A stretch of 13,487 nucleotides of DNA from an uncultured Collinsella sp. (GTDB lineage: Bacteria; Actinomycetota; Coriobacteriia; Coriobacteriales; Coriobacteriaceae). The notes beneath the pieces were generated by a model. That model had not been told where the DNA came from and searched no databases. It saw nothing but the letters and a program-made list of their open reading frames with translations. Both the position numbers and the translations under genes were made by a program. Shown one piece after another: positions 6,864-13,163 of the stretch (the stretch's first letter is position 1; the number at the start of each line of letters is the position of its first letter). The stretch lies in the NCBI GenBank assembly GCA_900549355.1, contig UROA01000044.1:1-13487 (forward strand), given 5' to 3'.

Positions 6864-7802
6864 TTATTTAGCGGAGACCTTGCCGCTGGCGTCCTTGACG
6901 ACCTTCATGGCAGAGACGGGGATAAAGCCCTGCTCCTCGACGAGCTTGCCCTGGACATCGTCGGAAAGCATGAACTCCAGGAAGGCCTTGGTAGCCTCGT
7001 CGGCGTCCTTGGAGCAGTACATGTGCTCGGTAGCCCAAATCTTAAAGGAGTCGTCGGTGACGTTTGCGCTCTTGGGCTCGACGCCCTCGACCTTGATGGC
7101 GTTGAACTTGGAGTCATCGAAGTGCGAGAAGTCGAGGTAGGAGATGGCGTTGTCGGTGCTGCCCATCTGAGTCTGGACGTCGCCGGACTTGTCGAGCTCG
7201 GCGTCGCCCTTAAAGTCGACGGCCTCGTCGCCAAAGACGGCAGCCTCGAAGGTGGCACGAGTGCCGGAGCCGGCCTTGCGGTTGAGAACGACGATCTTGG
7301 CGTCGTCGCCGCCGACCTCCTTCCAGTTGGTGATCTGGCCGGAGAAGATGCCCTTGAGCTGCTCGAGGGACAGGTCATCGACCGTCACGTTCTTGGAGAC
7401 GACGGGACCCATGCCCACAACGGCGACCTCGTGGTCGACGAGCTTCTTAACCTGGTCGGCCTCGAGCTTGGTCTCGGCAAAGACGTCAGAGTTACCGATG
7501 GTGACGGTGCCGGCGGCAACAGCGGTAAGGCCCTTGCCCGAACCGTTGCCCGAACCGGAGATGGAGACGTCGGGGTTGGCATCCATGAACTTCTCGGCAG
7601 CAGCCTCGACGAGAGCCTGGAACGAGGAGGCACCGTCGTAGGTCACCTCGCCGGAGACGGACTCGGCAGCAGCGGCGCTACCCTTGTCGGCGGCGTCGGA
7701 TGCGCCGGAGCCGCCGCAACCAACGAGACCGAGACCGACGATGCTGGCAAGACCACCAGCGAGGCCGAGGAACTGACGACGAGAATAAGCCTGATCGAGC
7801 AT
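6864..7802 (-). CDS. pstS: Phosphate-binding lipoprotein PstS
   Basis: This 312-residue extracytoplasmic substrate-binding protein captures phosphate for the PstCAB importer. The N-terminus shows a twin-arginine signal, SRRQFLGLAGG (7-17), a hydrophobic stretch, and a lipobox LVGC with C29 to be lipidated, so it is a Tat-exported lipoprotein anchored outside the membrane. A Ser/Gly/Ala-rich linker (30-50) follows. Phosphate-contacting loops typical of PstS are SGSGNGSGKG (82-91) and AGSGTRATFE (177-186). I chose ATG 7802 because AAAGGAAG lies just upstream; an in-frame ATG at 7835 would bury the Tat signal. It is the first gene of pstSCAB and is preceded by a possible Pho-box-like repeat at 7949-7965. 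Confidence 0.96.
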   Translation of the reverse strand: MLDQAYSRRQFLGLAGGLASIVGLGLVGCGGSGASDAADKGSAAAAESVSGEVTYDGASSFQALVEAAAEKFMDANPDVSISGSGNGSGKGLTAVAAGTVTIGNSDVFAETKLEADQVKKLVDHEVAVVGMGPVVSKNVTVDDLSLEQLKGIFSGQITNWKEVGGDDAKIVVLNRKAGSGTRATFEAAVFGDEAVDFKGDAELDKSGDVQTQMGSTDNAISYLDFSHFDDSKFNAIKVEGVEPKSANVTDDSFKIWATEHMYCSKDADEATKAFLEFMLSDDVQGKLVEEQGFIPVSAMKVVKDASGKVSAK

Positions 7803-7948
7803 GATCTTCCTTTCGTACATGCGACTCGCGAGCACCCTGCCCGCTTTGCTGCTTGGAAAGATACGGCCTCGATCCGGCGACGACCGCGTTATCTGCGGTT
7901 TCTTACGGTCATTTGATAGGCCCTTACCGCAAGCGCAGCACGGCCTTT

Positions 7949-7965
7949 ACAAACGAATAACAAAC
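7949..7965 (-). promoter_or_regulatory. Candidate Pho-box-like direct repeat upstream of pstS
   Basis: ACAAAC occurs at 7949-7954 and again at 7960-7965, an 11-bp period that matches the helical spacing of PhoP/PhoB sites in Gram-positive bacteria (GTTTGT-N5-GTTTGT on the pst strand). It lies about 150 nt before the pstS start. TATCAA within CCTATCAAATG further down could be a -10. Only two repeats are clear and no regulator gene is in the window, so this is a tentative call. Confidence 0.35.
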
Positions 7966-8013
7966 CCGGCATTTAGCGTGGCACGCCTTTTACACCAGAG
8001 AAAGGTAGTCATT

Positions 8014-8138
8014 GGGGACGTTCTTAAACGACCAGTCGTTGGGGACAGTCTTTGCGGATTGCCAAAAAGGAGTGTCCCAACCTGCCGGCATTTGGGGACG
8101 TTCCTTATCTGCCGGCACAAAAGGAACGTCCCCAAATG
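8014..8138. repeat. Cluster of GGGGAC palindromes upstream of pst
   Basis: Three copies of TTGGGGAC (8012-8019, 8039-8046, 8092-8099) occur here. Three hairpins can form. AACGAC-CA-GTCGTT is perfect (8027-8040). GTTGGGGACA at about 8038-8047 pairs imperfectly with TGTCCCAAC ending at 8081. CATTTGGGGACGTTCCTT (8089-8106) pairs perfectly over 18 bp with 8121-8138. TGCCGGCA appears twice (8083-8090, 8110-8117). None has a T-run of its own. I see no coding function here. The arrangement resembles clustered REP-type elements. Confidence 0.7.
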
Positions 8139-8142
8139 ACGC

Positions 8143-8171
8143 AAAAAAGCCCGGGCAAAAGCACCGGGCTC
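8143..8171 (-). terminator. Rho-independent terminator for the dipeptidase transcript
   Basis: AGCCCGG (8149-8155) pairs with CCGGGCT (8164-8170) around a 8-9 nt loop. On the minus strand the stem is followed by TTTTTT (8148-8143). It lies about 130 nt past the stop codon of the M20 dipeptidase, beyond the nested palindrome at 8211-8296, and should end that transcript. Confidence 0.85.
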
Positions 8172-8210
8172 GTAATGCAAGTTTGTATCCAAGCAGGATA
8201 TAGGGGTTTT

Positions 8211-8296
8211 CCAGGTGCCCGAGATTGCCCCGAAAGAGGAGCGCCGCGTACTTTGGTACGCAAGCGACGGTTTGAGGGGCAAGGTCGGGTGCCTGG
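8211..8296. repeat. Second nested palindrome, directly after the dipeptidase gene
   Basis: Arms 8211-8231 and 8276-8296 (21 nt each) are complementary at 17 positions, with further wobble pairs and a partial extension outward. At the centre GCGTAC (8246-8251) pairs perfectly with GTACGC (8256-8261), flanked by CGC/GCG. It begins 7 nt past the dipeptidase stop codon. Like the element at 460-586 it is a long nested hairpin beside a stop codon and has no T-run, but the two sequences are not alike. The mRNA would carry this structure before the true terminator at 8143-8171. Confidence 0.75.
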
Positions 8297-8303
8297 GGAA
8301 GCC

Positions 8304-9740
8304 CTACAGCTCAAGTTCGTTGAGGCGCAGGATGGCCACGATATAAATCTTGAGCGCCTGCTTGAGCTGGTCCTCGTTGGCGCACTCGTTGGGACCGTGC
8401 ATCTGGCCGCCCCACTCGGGCAGCTCCAGGCCGGTCTCCTCGGGGCCAAACGAGACGGCGCGGGCAAAGTTGCGCGCGTACGTGCCGCCGCCCATAGCAA
8501 AGGGCTCAGCATGCTTGCCCGTAAACTCGTTATAGGTATCAATAAGCGCCTTCACGGCCGGATCGTCGGCAGACACCGAGAACGGCACCTTAGCGCGACC
8601 CAGCTGACACGTCACGCCAAAACGGCCCACGAGCGGGTCGAGCTGCTCGCGGATGGTATCGGCACTCGTGCTGTCGGGGAAGCGCACGTCGATGACCTGC
8701 TCAATATGGCCATCCGCCACGCGGATGACGCCAGCGTTGCAGGTAAGCGGGCCAAACGCCGGACTCGTCGCATCGATACCCAGGCCGCGGCCATAGGCAT
8801 CCGCATGCACAAAGGCCAGGAACTTGACGAACTCATGCTCGGCAGGCGTCAGCAGGCGCTCGTCGCGTGCACCAAACGCGTCCTCGGCCTCGCGCAGATA
8901 CGACACGATCAGGCCGACGGCATTGATCGTTCCCTCGGGCATCGAAGCATGGCCACCGATACCGTGGGCGAAAATCTGCGCATGGCCATTATCAAGTGCC
9001 GTGATCTCCAGACGATCGGCGTTCTCGACCGGCGCCGGCAGCTCATCGGCGGCAATCGCGAGCTCGCAGACGGACTGCGACGGAATGGCATTGCTCGCCT
9101 CGGAGCCGCTCCACGACACGATGCGCCCGCCGTCGATCTTGGGGCTCACGAACGTCGCCCCAAACTGGCCCTTCTCGGCATTGCAGACCGGGAACTCGGC
9201 ATCGGGCGTAAACAAAAAGTCGGGGTCTGCGTGATTTTCCAGATAATGGTGAACGTCGGACATGCCCACTTCCTCATCGCAGCCCAGCAGCGCGCGGAAG
9301 GTATAGCGCGGCACAATGCCGTGCTTGAGCAGGTAGGCACCGGCGTAGAGCGACAACACCGCCGGACCCTTGTCATCAATCACGCCACGGCCGAGCAGCC
9401 AGCCCTCGCGACGCTCCATCGCAAACGGGTCGGTGTTCCAGCCGGGGCCGGCGGGCACCACGTCCACGTGGCAGATGGTCGCGAGCTGCTTGTCGCCGCG
9501 ACCCGGGATATCGGCAATGCCCACATAGCCCTCGTCGTCGCTCGTCTGGTAGCCGAGCTTTTGCGCAATGCCGAGCGCGCAATCGAGCGCATCACGAACC
9601 GGGCGGCCAAACGGCGCACCGGGCTCTGCATTGGCAGCAACGGCCACGGACGGATAGCTCACCAGTTGTTCGATATCGGCGACGACATCTTCCCAGACCT
9701 CGTCGACATACTCGATAACGCTCTGCTCCACCTGATTCAT
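8304..9740 (-). CDS. pepV: M20-family dipeptidase (PepV/Sapep-like)
   Basis: This 478-residue cytoplasmic di-zinc peptidase cleaves dipeptides during peptide use. Metal-site residues match PepV: H91 in HVDVVPAG, D122/D123 in VIDDKGP, catalytic E156 and metal ligand E157 in CDEEVGMSD, D180 in FTPDAEF, and H448 in GQMHGPNE. H264 in GIGGHASMPEG corresponds to the substrate-site histidine of the lid domain (about residues 195-385). Length agrees with PepV (about 470). I chose ATG 9740 because GAGGAGG lies 7 nt upstream; the frame runs open to 9899 but that extension is not conserved in character. It lies 55 nt after the HAD gene on the same strand and they may be co-transcribed. Confidence 0.93.
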   Translation of the reverse strand: MNQVEQSVIEYVDEVWEDVVADIEQLVSYPSVAVAANAEPGAPFGRPVRDALDCALGIAQKLGYQTSDDEGYVGIADIPGRGDKQLATICHVDVVPAGPGWNTDPFAMERREGWLLGRGVIDDKGPAVLSLYAGAYLLKHGIVPRYTFRALLGCDEEVGMSDVHHYLENHADPDFLFTPDAEFPVCNAEKGQFGATFVSPKIDGGRIVSWSGSEASNAIPSQSVCELAIAADELPAPVENADRLEITALDNGHAQIFAHGIGGHASMPEGTINAVGLIVSYLREAEDAFGARDERLLTPAEHEFVKFLAFVHADAYGRGLGIDATSPAFGPLTCNAGVIRVADGHIEQVIDVRFPDSTSADTIREQLDPLVGRFGVTCQLGRAKVPFSVSADDPAVKALIDTYNEFTGKHAEPFAMGGGTYARNFARAVSFGPEETGLELPEWGGQMHGPNECANEDQLKQALKIYIVAILRLNELEL

Positions 9741-9795
9741 GGACGACCTCCTCACCAATGAGTGACGGGTACGCCCGCCCCTCACATTACGTCTA

Positions 9796-10458
9796 TTAGA
9801 TAGCGAAAAGTTTAGCAAGCTCGGCCACCGAGTGCACCACTGCATCGGCACCCGCCGCCTCGTGCTCGCCCGGCGCCGCCGCGCCCGAATAGATACCAAT
9901 GCACGGCACGCTCATCGCGTGCGCGCCCTCGACGTCGTTAAAGCGATCGCCGATCATCACGGCATCGCCCGCCGTCGCACCGAGCTCTGCCAGGGCATCG
10001 CGGACCGAATCGGCCTTGGTCTCGCGCCCCTGCGGCGGATTCATGCCAACCACCGCCTCAAACTGAGAAAGTCCCAGCTCTCCCACCATGTCGATACACT
10101 TTGCCTCCATGCGTGACGTCGCCACGGCCATACGCTTGCCTTGGGCGACCAACCCATCCAGCAGCTCGGGGATCCCGTCAAACACGGGATACTCCTCCGG
10201 TCCCAGTTCATCAAAAAAGGCACGGTACTCGTCGGCCACCACAAGCGACTCCTCGCGGGAAAAGCCATAAAAGTCGTGAAAGCTCTTCCACAGGGGCGGC
10301 CCGATCATGCGGCGCAGGTCACCCATCTGCGCCTCCGAAAACCCGCGCGCGGCCAACGTCTTGCGCGTCGAGGTCATCACCGCCCGGCCCGTATCGGCCA
10401 CCGTGCCGTCAAAATCGAACAGCACAACCGGCCGCTCGCATAGCTGTAATGCCGCCAT
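9796..10458 (-). CDS. HAD hydrolase, phosphoglycolate-phosphatase-like
   Basis: This 220-residue cytoplasmic HAD phosphatase of subfamily IA is close in pattern to phosphoglycolate phosphatase/PpaX. Motif I is FDFDGTVADT with nucleophile D15 and acid/base D17; motif II is VATSR with T114; K148 in RETKAD is motif III; motif IV is IGDRFNDVEGA with D171 and D175. A four-helix cap follows motif I (about 20-90). ATG 10458 is preceded by GAGGAG at 6 nt; the upstream in-frame ATG at 10491 has no comparable site. It is probably the first gene of a transcript continuing into the dipeptidase, and it is divergent from degV. The substrate may be 2-phosphoglycolate or pyrophosphate; sequence alone does not tell. 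Confidence 0.9.
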   Translation of the reverse strand: MAALQLCERPVVLFDFDGTVADTGRAVMTSTRKTLAARGFSEAQMGDLRRMIGPPLWKSFHDFYGFSREESLVVADEYRAFFDELGPEEYPVFDGIPELLDGLVAQGKRMAVATSRMEAKCIDMVGELGLSQFEAVVGMNPPQGRETKADSVRDALAELGATAGDAVMIGDRFNDVEGAHAMSVPCIGIYSGAAAPGEHEAAGADAVVHSVAELAKLFAI

Positions 10459-10507
10459 CGGCACTCCTCTTCCCCAGTTGATGATTTCCACACCGACACT
10501 TCAAACT

Positions 10508-10558
10508 GTTGACTATTCAACAATTGAACCTAGCAATGTAGAGCAACTCCACTATACT
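10508..10558. promoter_or_regulatory. Divergent promoter region with overlapping palindromes
   Basis: GTTGA-CTAT-TCAAC (10508-10521) overlaps TTCAA-CAA-TTGAA (10516-10528), two small palindromes sharing the TTCAAC half. TATACT at 10553-10558 is a good -10 for the DegV gene (start codon 57 nt further on), but no strong -35 is visible at 17 nt. The palindromes lie where a repressor could act on both divergent genes. In the leader a GGCGC-GAAA-GCGCC hairpin (about 10583-10596) precedes the ribosome-binding site. Confidence 0.4.
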
Positions 10559-10614
10559 TGTCGCACTTTGCTCTCAGAAGGCGGCGCGAAAGCGCCCCAA
10601 CGAAAGGTGCAATT

Positions 10615-11475
10615 ATGTCTTTTGCCATCATAACCGACTCCACGTCGGACATCTCCCCCGCCCGCGCTCAAGAGCTCGGCATTTACGTGATTCCACTGCA
10701 TGTGATTATCGAGGGCGAGGACCTGCTCGACCAGGTACAGATTACCGCCCAGGAGTACGTCACGCGCATGGCCGGCTCCGAGCAACTGCCGCACACCTCG
10801 CAGCCGAGCGCCGGCGAGTTCAAGGCACTCTTTGACCGCGTGCTCGCCGACGGCCATGATAGCGCCATCTTTATCTCACTGTGCAGCGAGTGGTCCGCCT
10901 GCTATGCCAACGCCAGCCTGACGGCCGAAACGCACGAACTCGACGTGCGCTGCATCGACTCGCGCACCGGCTCGGGTGCCGAGGGCCTGCTGGTGGAGTA
11001 CGCGCTGGCCATGCGCGAGGACGGCCGCAGCCTGGACGAGACCGAGGCGCAGATCCGCGCGACGCTGCCCGACGCCCACCTGTTGCTGATTCCCCGCACG
11101 CTTGAGAATCTCGTTAAGAACGGCCGCGCGCCCAAGCTCGCCGGCCAGCTCACGCAGATGCTCAACATTCGCCTGGCCGTTTCGCCGGAGTGGCAGTCGG
11201 GCGAGATCAAGGCCATCAAGAAGGGCCGCGGAGCCAAGCGCATCGTTGCGAACACCATGGCTGACTGCCTCGAGTTTTTGACCGAGCACCCGGGCTCAAG
11301 CGTTCGCGTGCTCACGACCGGTGCTGCCGAGGAGCAGGAACTTGTCAACGAGGCGCTCGCGGGCCAGGACTACGTAGACGCCGGCACCGGCCCCATCGGC
11401 TGCACCATCGCCACCCATGTAGGCGTCGACGCCATCGCCATCAGCTACTGCCCCCGCTACCAGCCCATCCACTAG
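10615..11475 (+). CDS. DegV family fatty-acid-binding protein
   Basis: DegV proteins bind one fatty acid in a deep pocket; in Firmicutes some (FakB) present it to the kinase FakA for phosphorylation and lipid synthesis. This 286-residue protein shows TDSTSDI (7-13), TSQPSAGEF (61-69), a second Ser motif ISLCSEWSACYANA (87-100), IDSRTGSGAEGLLV (114-127), and the C-terminal THVGVDAIAISY with H268. Two motifs depart from the usual form: SGT is SAC at 94-96, and the GPG after His is GVD. ATG 10615 has AAAGG 8 nt upstream. It stands alone between a divergent HAD gene and a convergent toxin gene, and no FakA is in the window. Confidence 0.92.
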   Translation: MSFAIITDSTSDISPARAQELGIYVIPLHVIIEGEDLLDQVQITAQEYVTRMAGSEQLPHTSQPSAGEFKALFDRVLADGHDSAIFISLCSEWSACYANASLTAETHELDVRCIDSRTGSGAEGLLVEYALAMREDGRSLDETEAQIRATLPDAHLLLIPRTLENLVKNGRAPKLAGQLTQMLNIRLAVSPEWQSGEIKAIKKGRGAKRIVANTMADCLEFLTEHPGSSVRVLTTGAAEEQELVNEALAGQDYVDAGTGPIGCTIATHVGVDAIAISYCPRYQPIH

Positions 11476-11490
11476 GGGCACCTTTACCGC

Positions 11491-11553
11491 TTGCGGTGGA
11501 ATAGGGACTTTTTTTGGCTTATCAGCCGCAAATCAATCCCTATTCCACCGCAA
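11491..11553. repeat. Perfect 17-bp inverted repeat between degV and the toxin gene
   Basis: TTGCGGTGGAATAGGGA at 11491-11507 is repeated perfectly in reverse complement at 11537-11553. Inside, GGCT (11516-11519) pairs with AGCC (11524-11527). A run of seven T (11509-11515) lies in the spacer rather than after a stem, so this is not a standard terminator for either convergent gene. It may be a dispersed repeat or block read-through. Confidence 0.75.
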
Positions 11554-11568
11554 CTTGGAAATCGGCGA

Positions 11569-11877
11569 TCAGCCCAGCGGACCCTGGAACAGTTCCTCAT
11601 GCGAGCCCATTCTGACCAGTCGGATCACAGGATTAGTCTTATGCGGCAAGTACAGAACGACCACATCGACCAAACCATCGGATAGGTGGAAATCGATGTG
11701 GCCGTTGTAGTTTCCGCCCGGGTTTGAGAGCTCGTGGGCGCCATACTCCGCCGGAAGTGACCCATGAGCCACAAGCTCTGCAACCGCCGCTTTAAACTCA
11801 CTTTTTAGCTGCGGATGCATGCGCATCGTTCGTTTGTAGTCCACCTTAAATTGAGCCTCGACTTTAATCTCGAACAT
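11569..11877 (-). CDS. yafQ: YafQ/RelE-family mRNA interferase toxin
   Basis: This 102-residue toxin belongs to the RelE superfamily, YafQ branch; such proteins enter the ribosomal A site and cut mRNA. FKVDYKRTMR near the N-terminus and VIRLVRMGSHEELF near the C-terminus are family hallmarks. Candidate active-site residues are H48 (AHEL), H64 and D67 (DFHLSD) and H93 (GSHEELF), aligning with H50, H63, D67 and H87 of E. coli YafQ. The full set suggests an active toxin. It lies 2 nt downstream of its antitoxin gene on the same strand, the usual order for RelBE/DinJ-YafQ. Base composition is less GC-rich than in the flanking genes, consistent with acquisition as a module. Confidence 0.9.
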   Translation of the reverse strand: MFEIKVEAQFKVDYKRTMRMHPQLKSEFKAAVAELVAHGSLPAEYGAHELSNPGGNYNGHIDFHLSDGLVDVVVLYLPHKTNPVIRLVRMGSHEELFQGPLG

Positions 11878-11879
11878 CG

Positions 11880-12179
11880 CTATTCCTCATCGAGGAATGA
11901 CATAAGCTCATCAGCGTTATTGAATGACGGGCTATCTTCCGGCAAAATCCCCAACTCATGAGCCTCGGCGATCACCATGGCACGCCTCGTCGCCTCGTTG
12001 GGCACCTCCGCCCTTCCTACAATCTCAAAAGGAATCTTTCGTTGATTTACCAGCTGCCGAACGGCAAGATTGAGATAGGAATTGAGGCTGAGGCCGACCG
12101 AATCCAAGAACTCAGTCGCCTGCTCCTTAAGCCCCTCTTCGATGCGAACCGTCGTAGGCTTAACTGTTGCTGTAGACAT
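11880..12179 (-). CDS. RelB/DinJ-family antitoxin
   Basis: This 99-residue antitoxin is the partner of the adjacent YafQ-like toxin. The N-terminal ribbon-helix-helix is TVRIEEGLKEQATEFLDSV, then GLSLNSYLNLAVRQLVNQRKIPFEI, as in DinJ; it dimerises and binds the operator. The acidic C-terminal region, ending in SFNNADELMSFLDEE, is expected to wrap and neutralise the toxin. ATG 12179 has GAGGAGG 6 nt upstream; the frame is open to 12254 but that would run through the operator. A perfect palindrome at 12229-12260 and a TATACT at 12216-12211 supply a plausible self-regulated promoter. Confidence 0.9.
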   Translation of the reverse strand: MSTATVKPTTVRIEEGLKEQATEFLDSVGLSLNSYLNLAVRQLVNQRKIPFEIVGRAEVPNEATRRAMVIAEAHELGILPEDSPSFNNADELMSFLDEE

Positions 12180-12210
12180 TTGCGACCTCCTCGCCCTCGT
12201 CTTTTGCATC

Positions 12211-12260
12211 AGTATACCCAGTTTAGATGGCAGATTGATGTTAAATAACATCAATCTGCC
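12211..12260 (-). promoter_or_regulatory. Toxin-antitoxin promoter and perfect 15-bp operator palindrome
   Basis: GGCAGATTGATGTTA (12229-12243) and its exact reverse complement (12246-12260) are separated by AA. On the minus strand TATACT (12216-12211) is a good -10, and the palindrome covers the -35 zone, where an antitoxin or complex would block RNA polymerase. The position 32 nt past the -10 and upstream of the antitoxin fits autorepression. The same hairpin lies 33 nt past the LOG stop codon but has no T-run, so a terminator role is less likely. Confidence 0.7.
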
Positions 12261-12293
12261 GTTCTCATTACTACAACAACAGGCACGCTCGCC

Positions 12294-13052
12294 CTACATC
12301 AACCCGCTGAGCGCAATGTCGACGGCCTCGTTGAGGTCGTCGGTGATGTGCACCAGCTCCGGATCGAGCGGGCTAATCATACCGGCGTCCATCACCGGGC
12401 CGTTAAGCCAGTCGAATAGGCCCTGCCAGTACTCGCTGCCTACCAGTACAAGCGGCATGCGCTTGACCTTATGCGTCTGCACCAGCGTGAGCACCTCGAA
12501 CATCTCGTCGAGCGTGCCAAAACCACCGGGAAACACGATGGCACCCGAGCTGTATTTGACGAACATGGTCTTGCGCACAAAGAAGTAACGGAAGTCCATG
12601 CCGAGGTTCACGTATTTGTTGAGCCCGTGCTCGTGTGGGAGCTCGATACCCAAGCCGACCGACTTGCCGTTGGCGCTCGCCGCTCCCCTGTTGGCCGCCT
12701 CCATTACGCCGGGACCGCCGCCGGTGATAACCGCCACGCCGCGCTGGGCGATTTTGCGACCGACCGAGCGCGCCGCCTTGTAGAGCGGATCGGCCTTGGG
12801 CGTGCGGGCACTGCCGAAGATGGTCACTGCGGGCCCGAGCTCGGCAAGCGCGCCAAAGCCATCGACAAACTCGGCCTGAATGCGCAGCACACGCCAGGGG
12901 TCGGCGTGCAGCCAGTCGGTCGAGTCCTCGGGCGCCAGCAGGTTGGCGTAGGTGTTGTCCTTAGGAATCATGGGGCCGCGCATGACCACGGGGCCGCGGC
13001 GGTACGTCTCGTCGTAGGCAGGCTCGCCCTCGACATTCTCGTTCTTAATCAT
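12294..13052 (-). CDS. LOG-family (TIGR00730) phosphoribohydrolase-like protein
   Basis: This 252-residue cytoplasmic protein is related to LONELY GUY enzymes, which release free base from nucleoside 5'-monophosphates; many bacterial members are annotated as lysine decarboxylase by old mistake. Signature motifs are GGGPGVMEA (111-119) and PGGFGTLDE (175-183), with FVRK at 158-161 supplying the conserved Arg and Lys. An extra N-terminal region of about 70 residues precedes the Rossmann-like fold (TIFGSARTP at 77-85), as in the longer TIGR00730 members. ATG 13052 has TAGGAG 6 nt upstream; an in-frame ATG at 13124 would sit before a terminator hairpin. It stands alone between tgt and the toxin-antitoxin pair. 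The physiological substrate is unknown. Confidence 0.93.
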   Translation of the reverse strand: MIKNENVEGEPAYDETYRRGPVVMRGPMIPKDNTYANLLAPEDSTDWLHADPWRVLRIQAEFVDGFGALAELGPAVTIFGSARTPKADPLYKAARSVGRKIAQRGVAVITGGGPGVMEAANRGAASANGKSVGLGIELPHEHGLNKYVNLGMDFRYFFVRKTMFVKYSSGAIVFPGGFGTLDEMFEVLTLVQTHKVKRMPLVLVGSEYWQGLFDWLNGPVMDAGMISPLDPELVHITDDLNEAVDIALSGLM

Positions 13053-13070
13053 GGGTGCTCCTATCGAGAA

Positions 13071-13116
13071 AAAGAAAAACGGGCGGGGTCGACGCCATGC
13101 GCCAAACACCCGCCCG
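13071..13116 (-). terminator. Intrinsic terminator between tgt and the LOG gene
   Basis: On the minus strand CGGGCGGGT pairs with ACCCCGCCCG (one bulged base), around about 17 nt, and GTTTTTCTTTTT follows. The T-run ends only about 19 nt before the LOG start codon. It would end the tgt transcript, or act as an attenuator if the LOG promoter is upstream. Confidence 0.75.
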
Positions 13117-13132
13117 AACATCAACTATTCGG

Positions 13133-13163
13133 TATGGTACCCACGATGTATCAAGTGCTTGCA
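13133..13163 (-). promoter_or_regulatory. Weak promoter candidate upstream of the terminator hairpin
   Basis: On the minus strand TTGCAA (13163-13158) and TACCAT (13138-13133) are separated by 19 nt, with TGGG before the -10. An alternative -35 is TTGATA at about 13153-13148. Neither is a strong match. If used, the LOG mRNA would include the terminator hairpin in its leader. Confidence 0.25.

Noticed and set aside
5817..7916. A 699-codon open frame on the plus strand, antisense to pstC and pstS
   Set aside because: The frame is complementary to coding sequence of pstA, pstC and pstS; its His/Asp/Gly-rich sequence is what antisense high-GC codons give.
8014..8138. Possible CRISPR array
   Set aside because: The repeats are palindromic, of unequal spacing and too few, and no cas gene is present.
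7947..8282. A 111-codon open frame on the minus strand between pstS and the dipeptidase
   Set aside because: It consists of translated palindromes and a terminator, with repeats of similar peptides caused by the DNA repeat rather than a protein.
8052..9761. A 569-codon open frame on the plus strand, antisense to the dipeptidase
   Set aside because: It runs through the palindromes and terminator and is antisense to an M20 peptidase with a complete metal site.
11491..11553. Bidirectional terminator between degV and the toxin gene
   Set aside because: The T-run lies in the loop and not after either arm, so it does not fit an intrinsic terminator; I kept it as an inverted repeat only.
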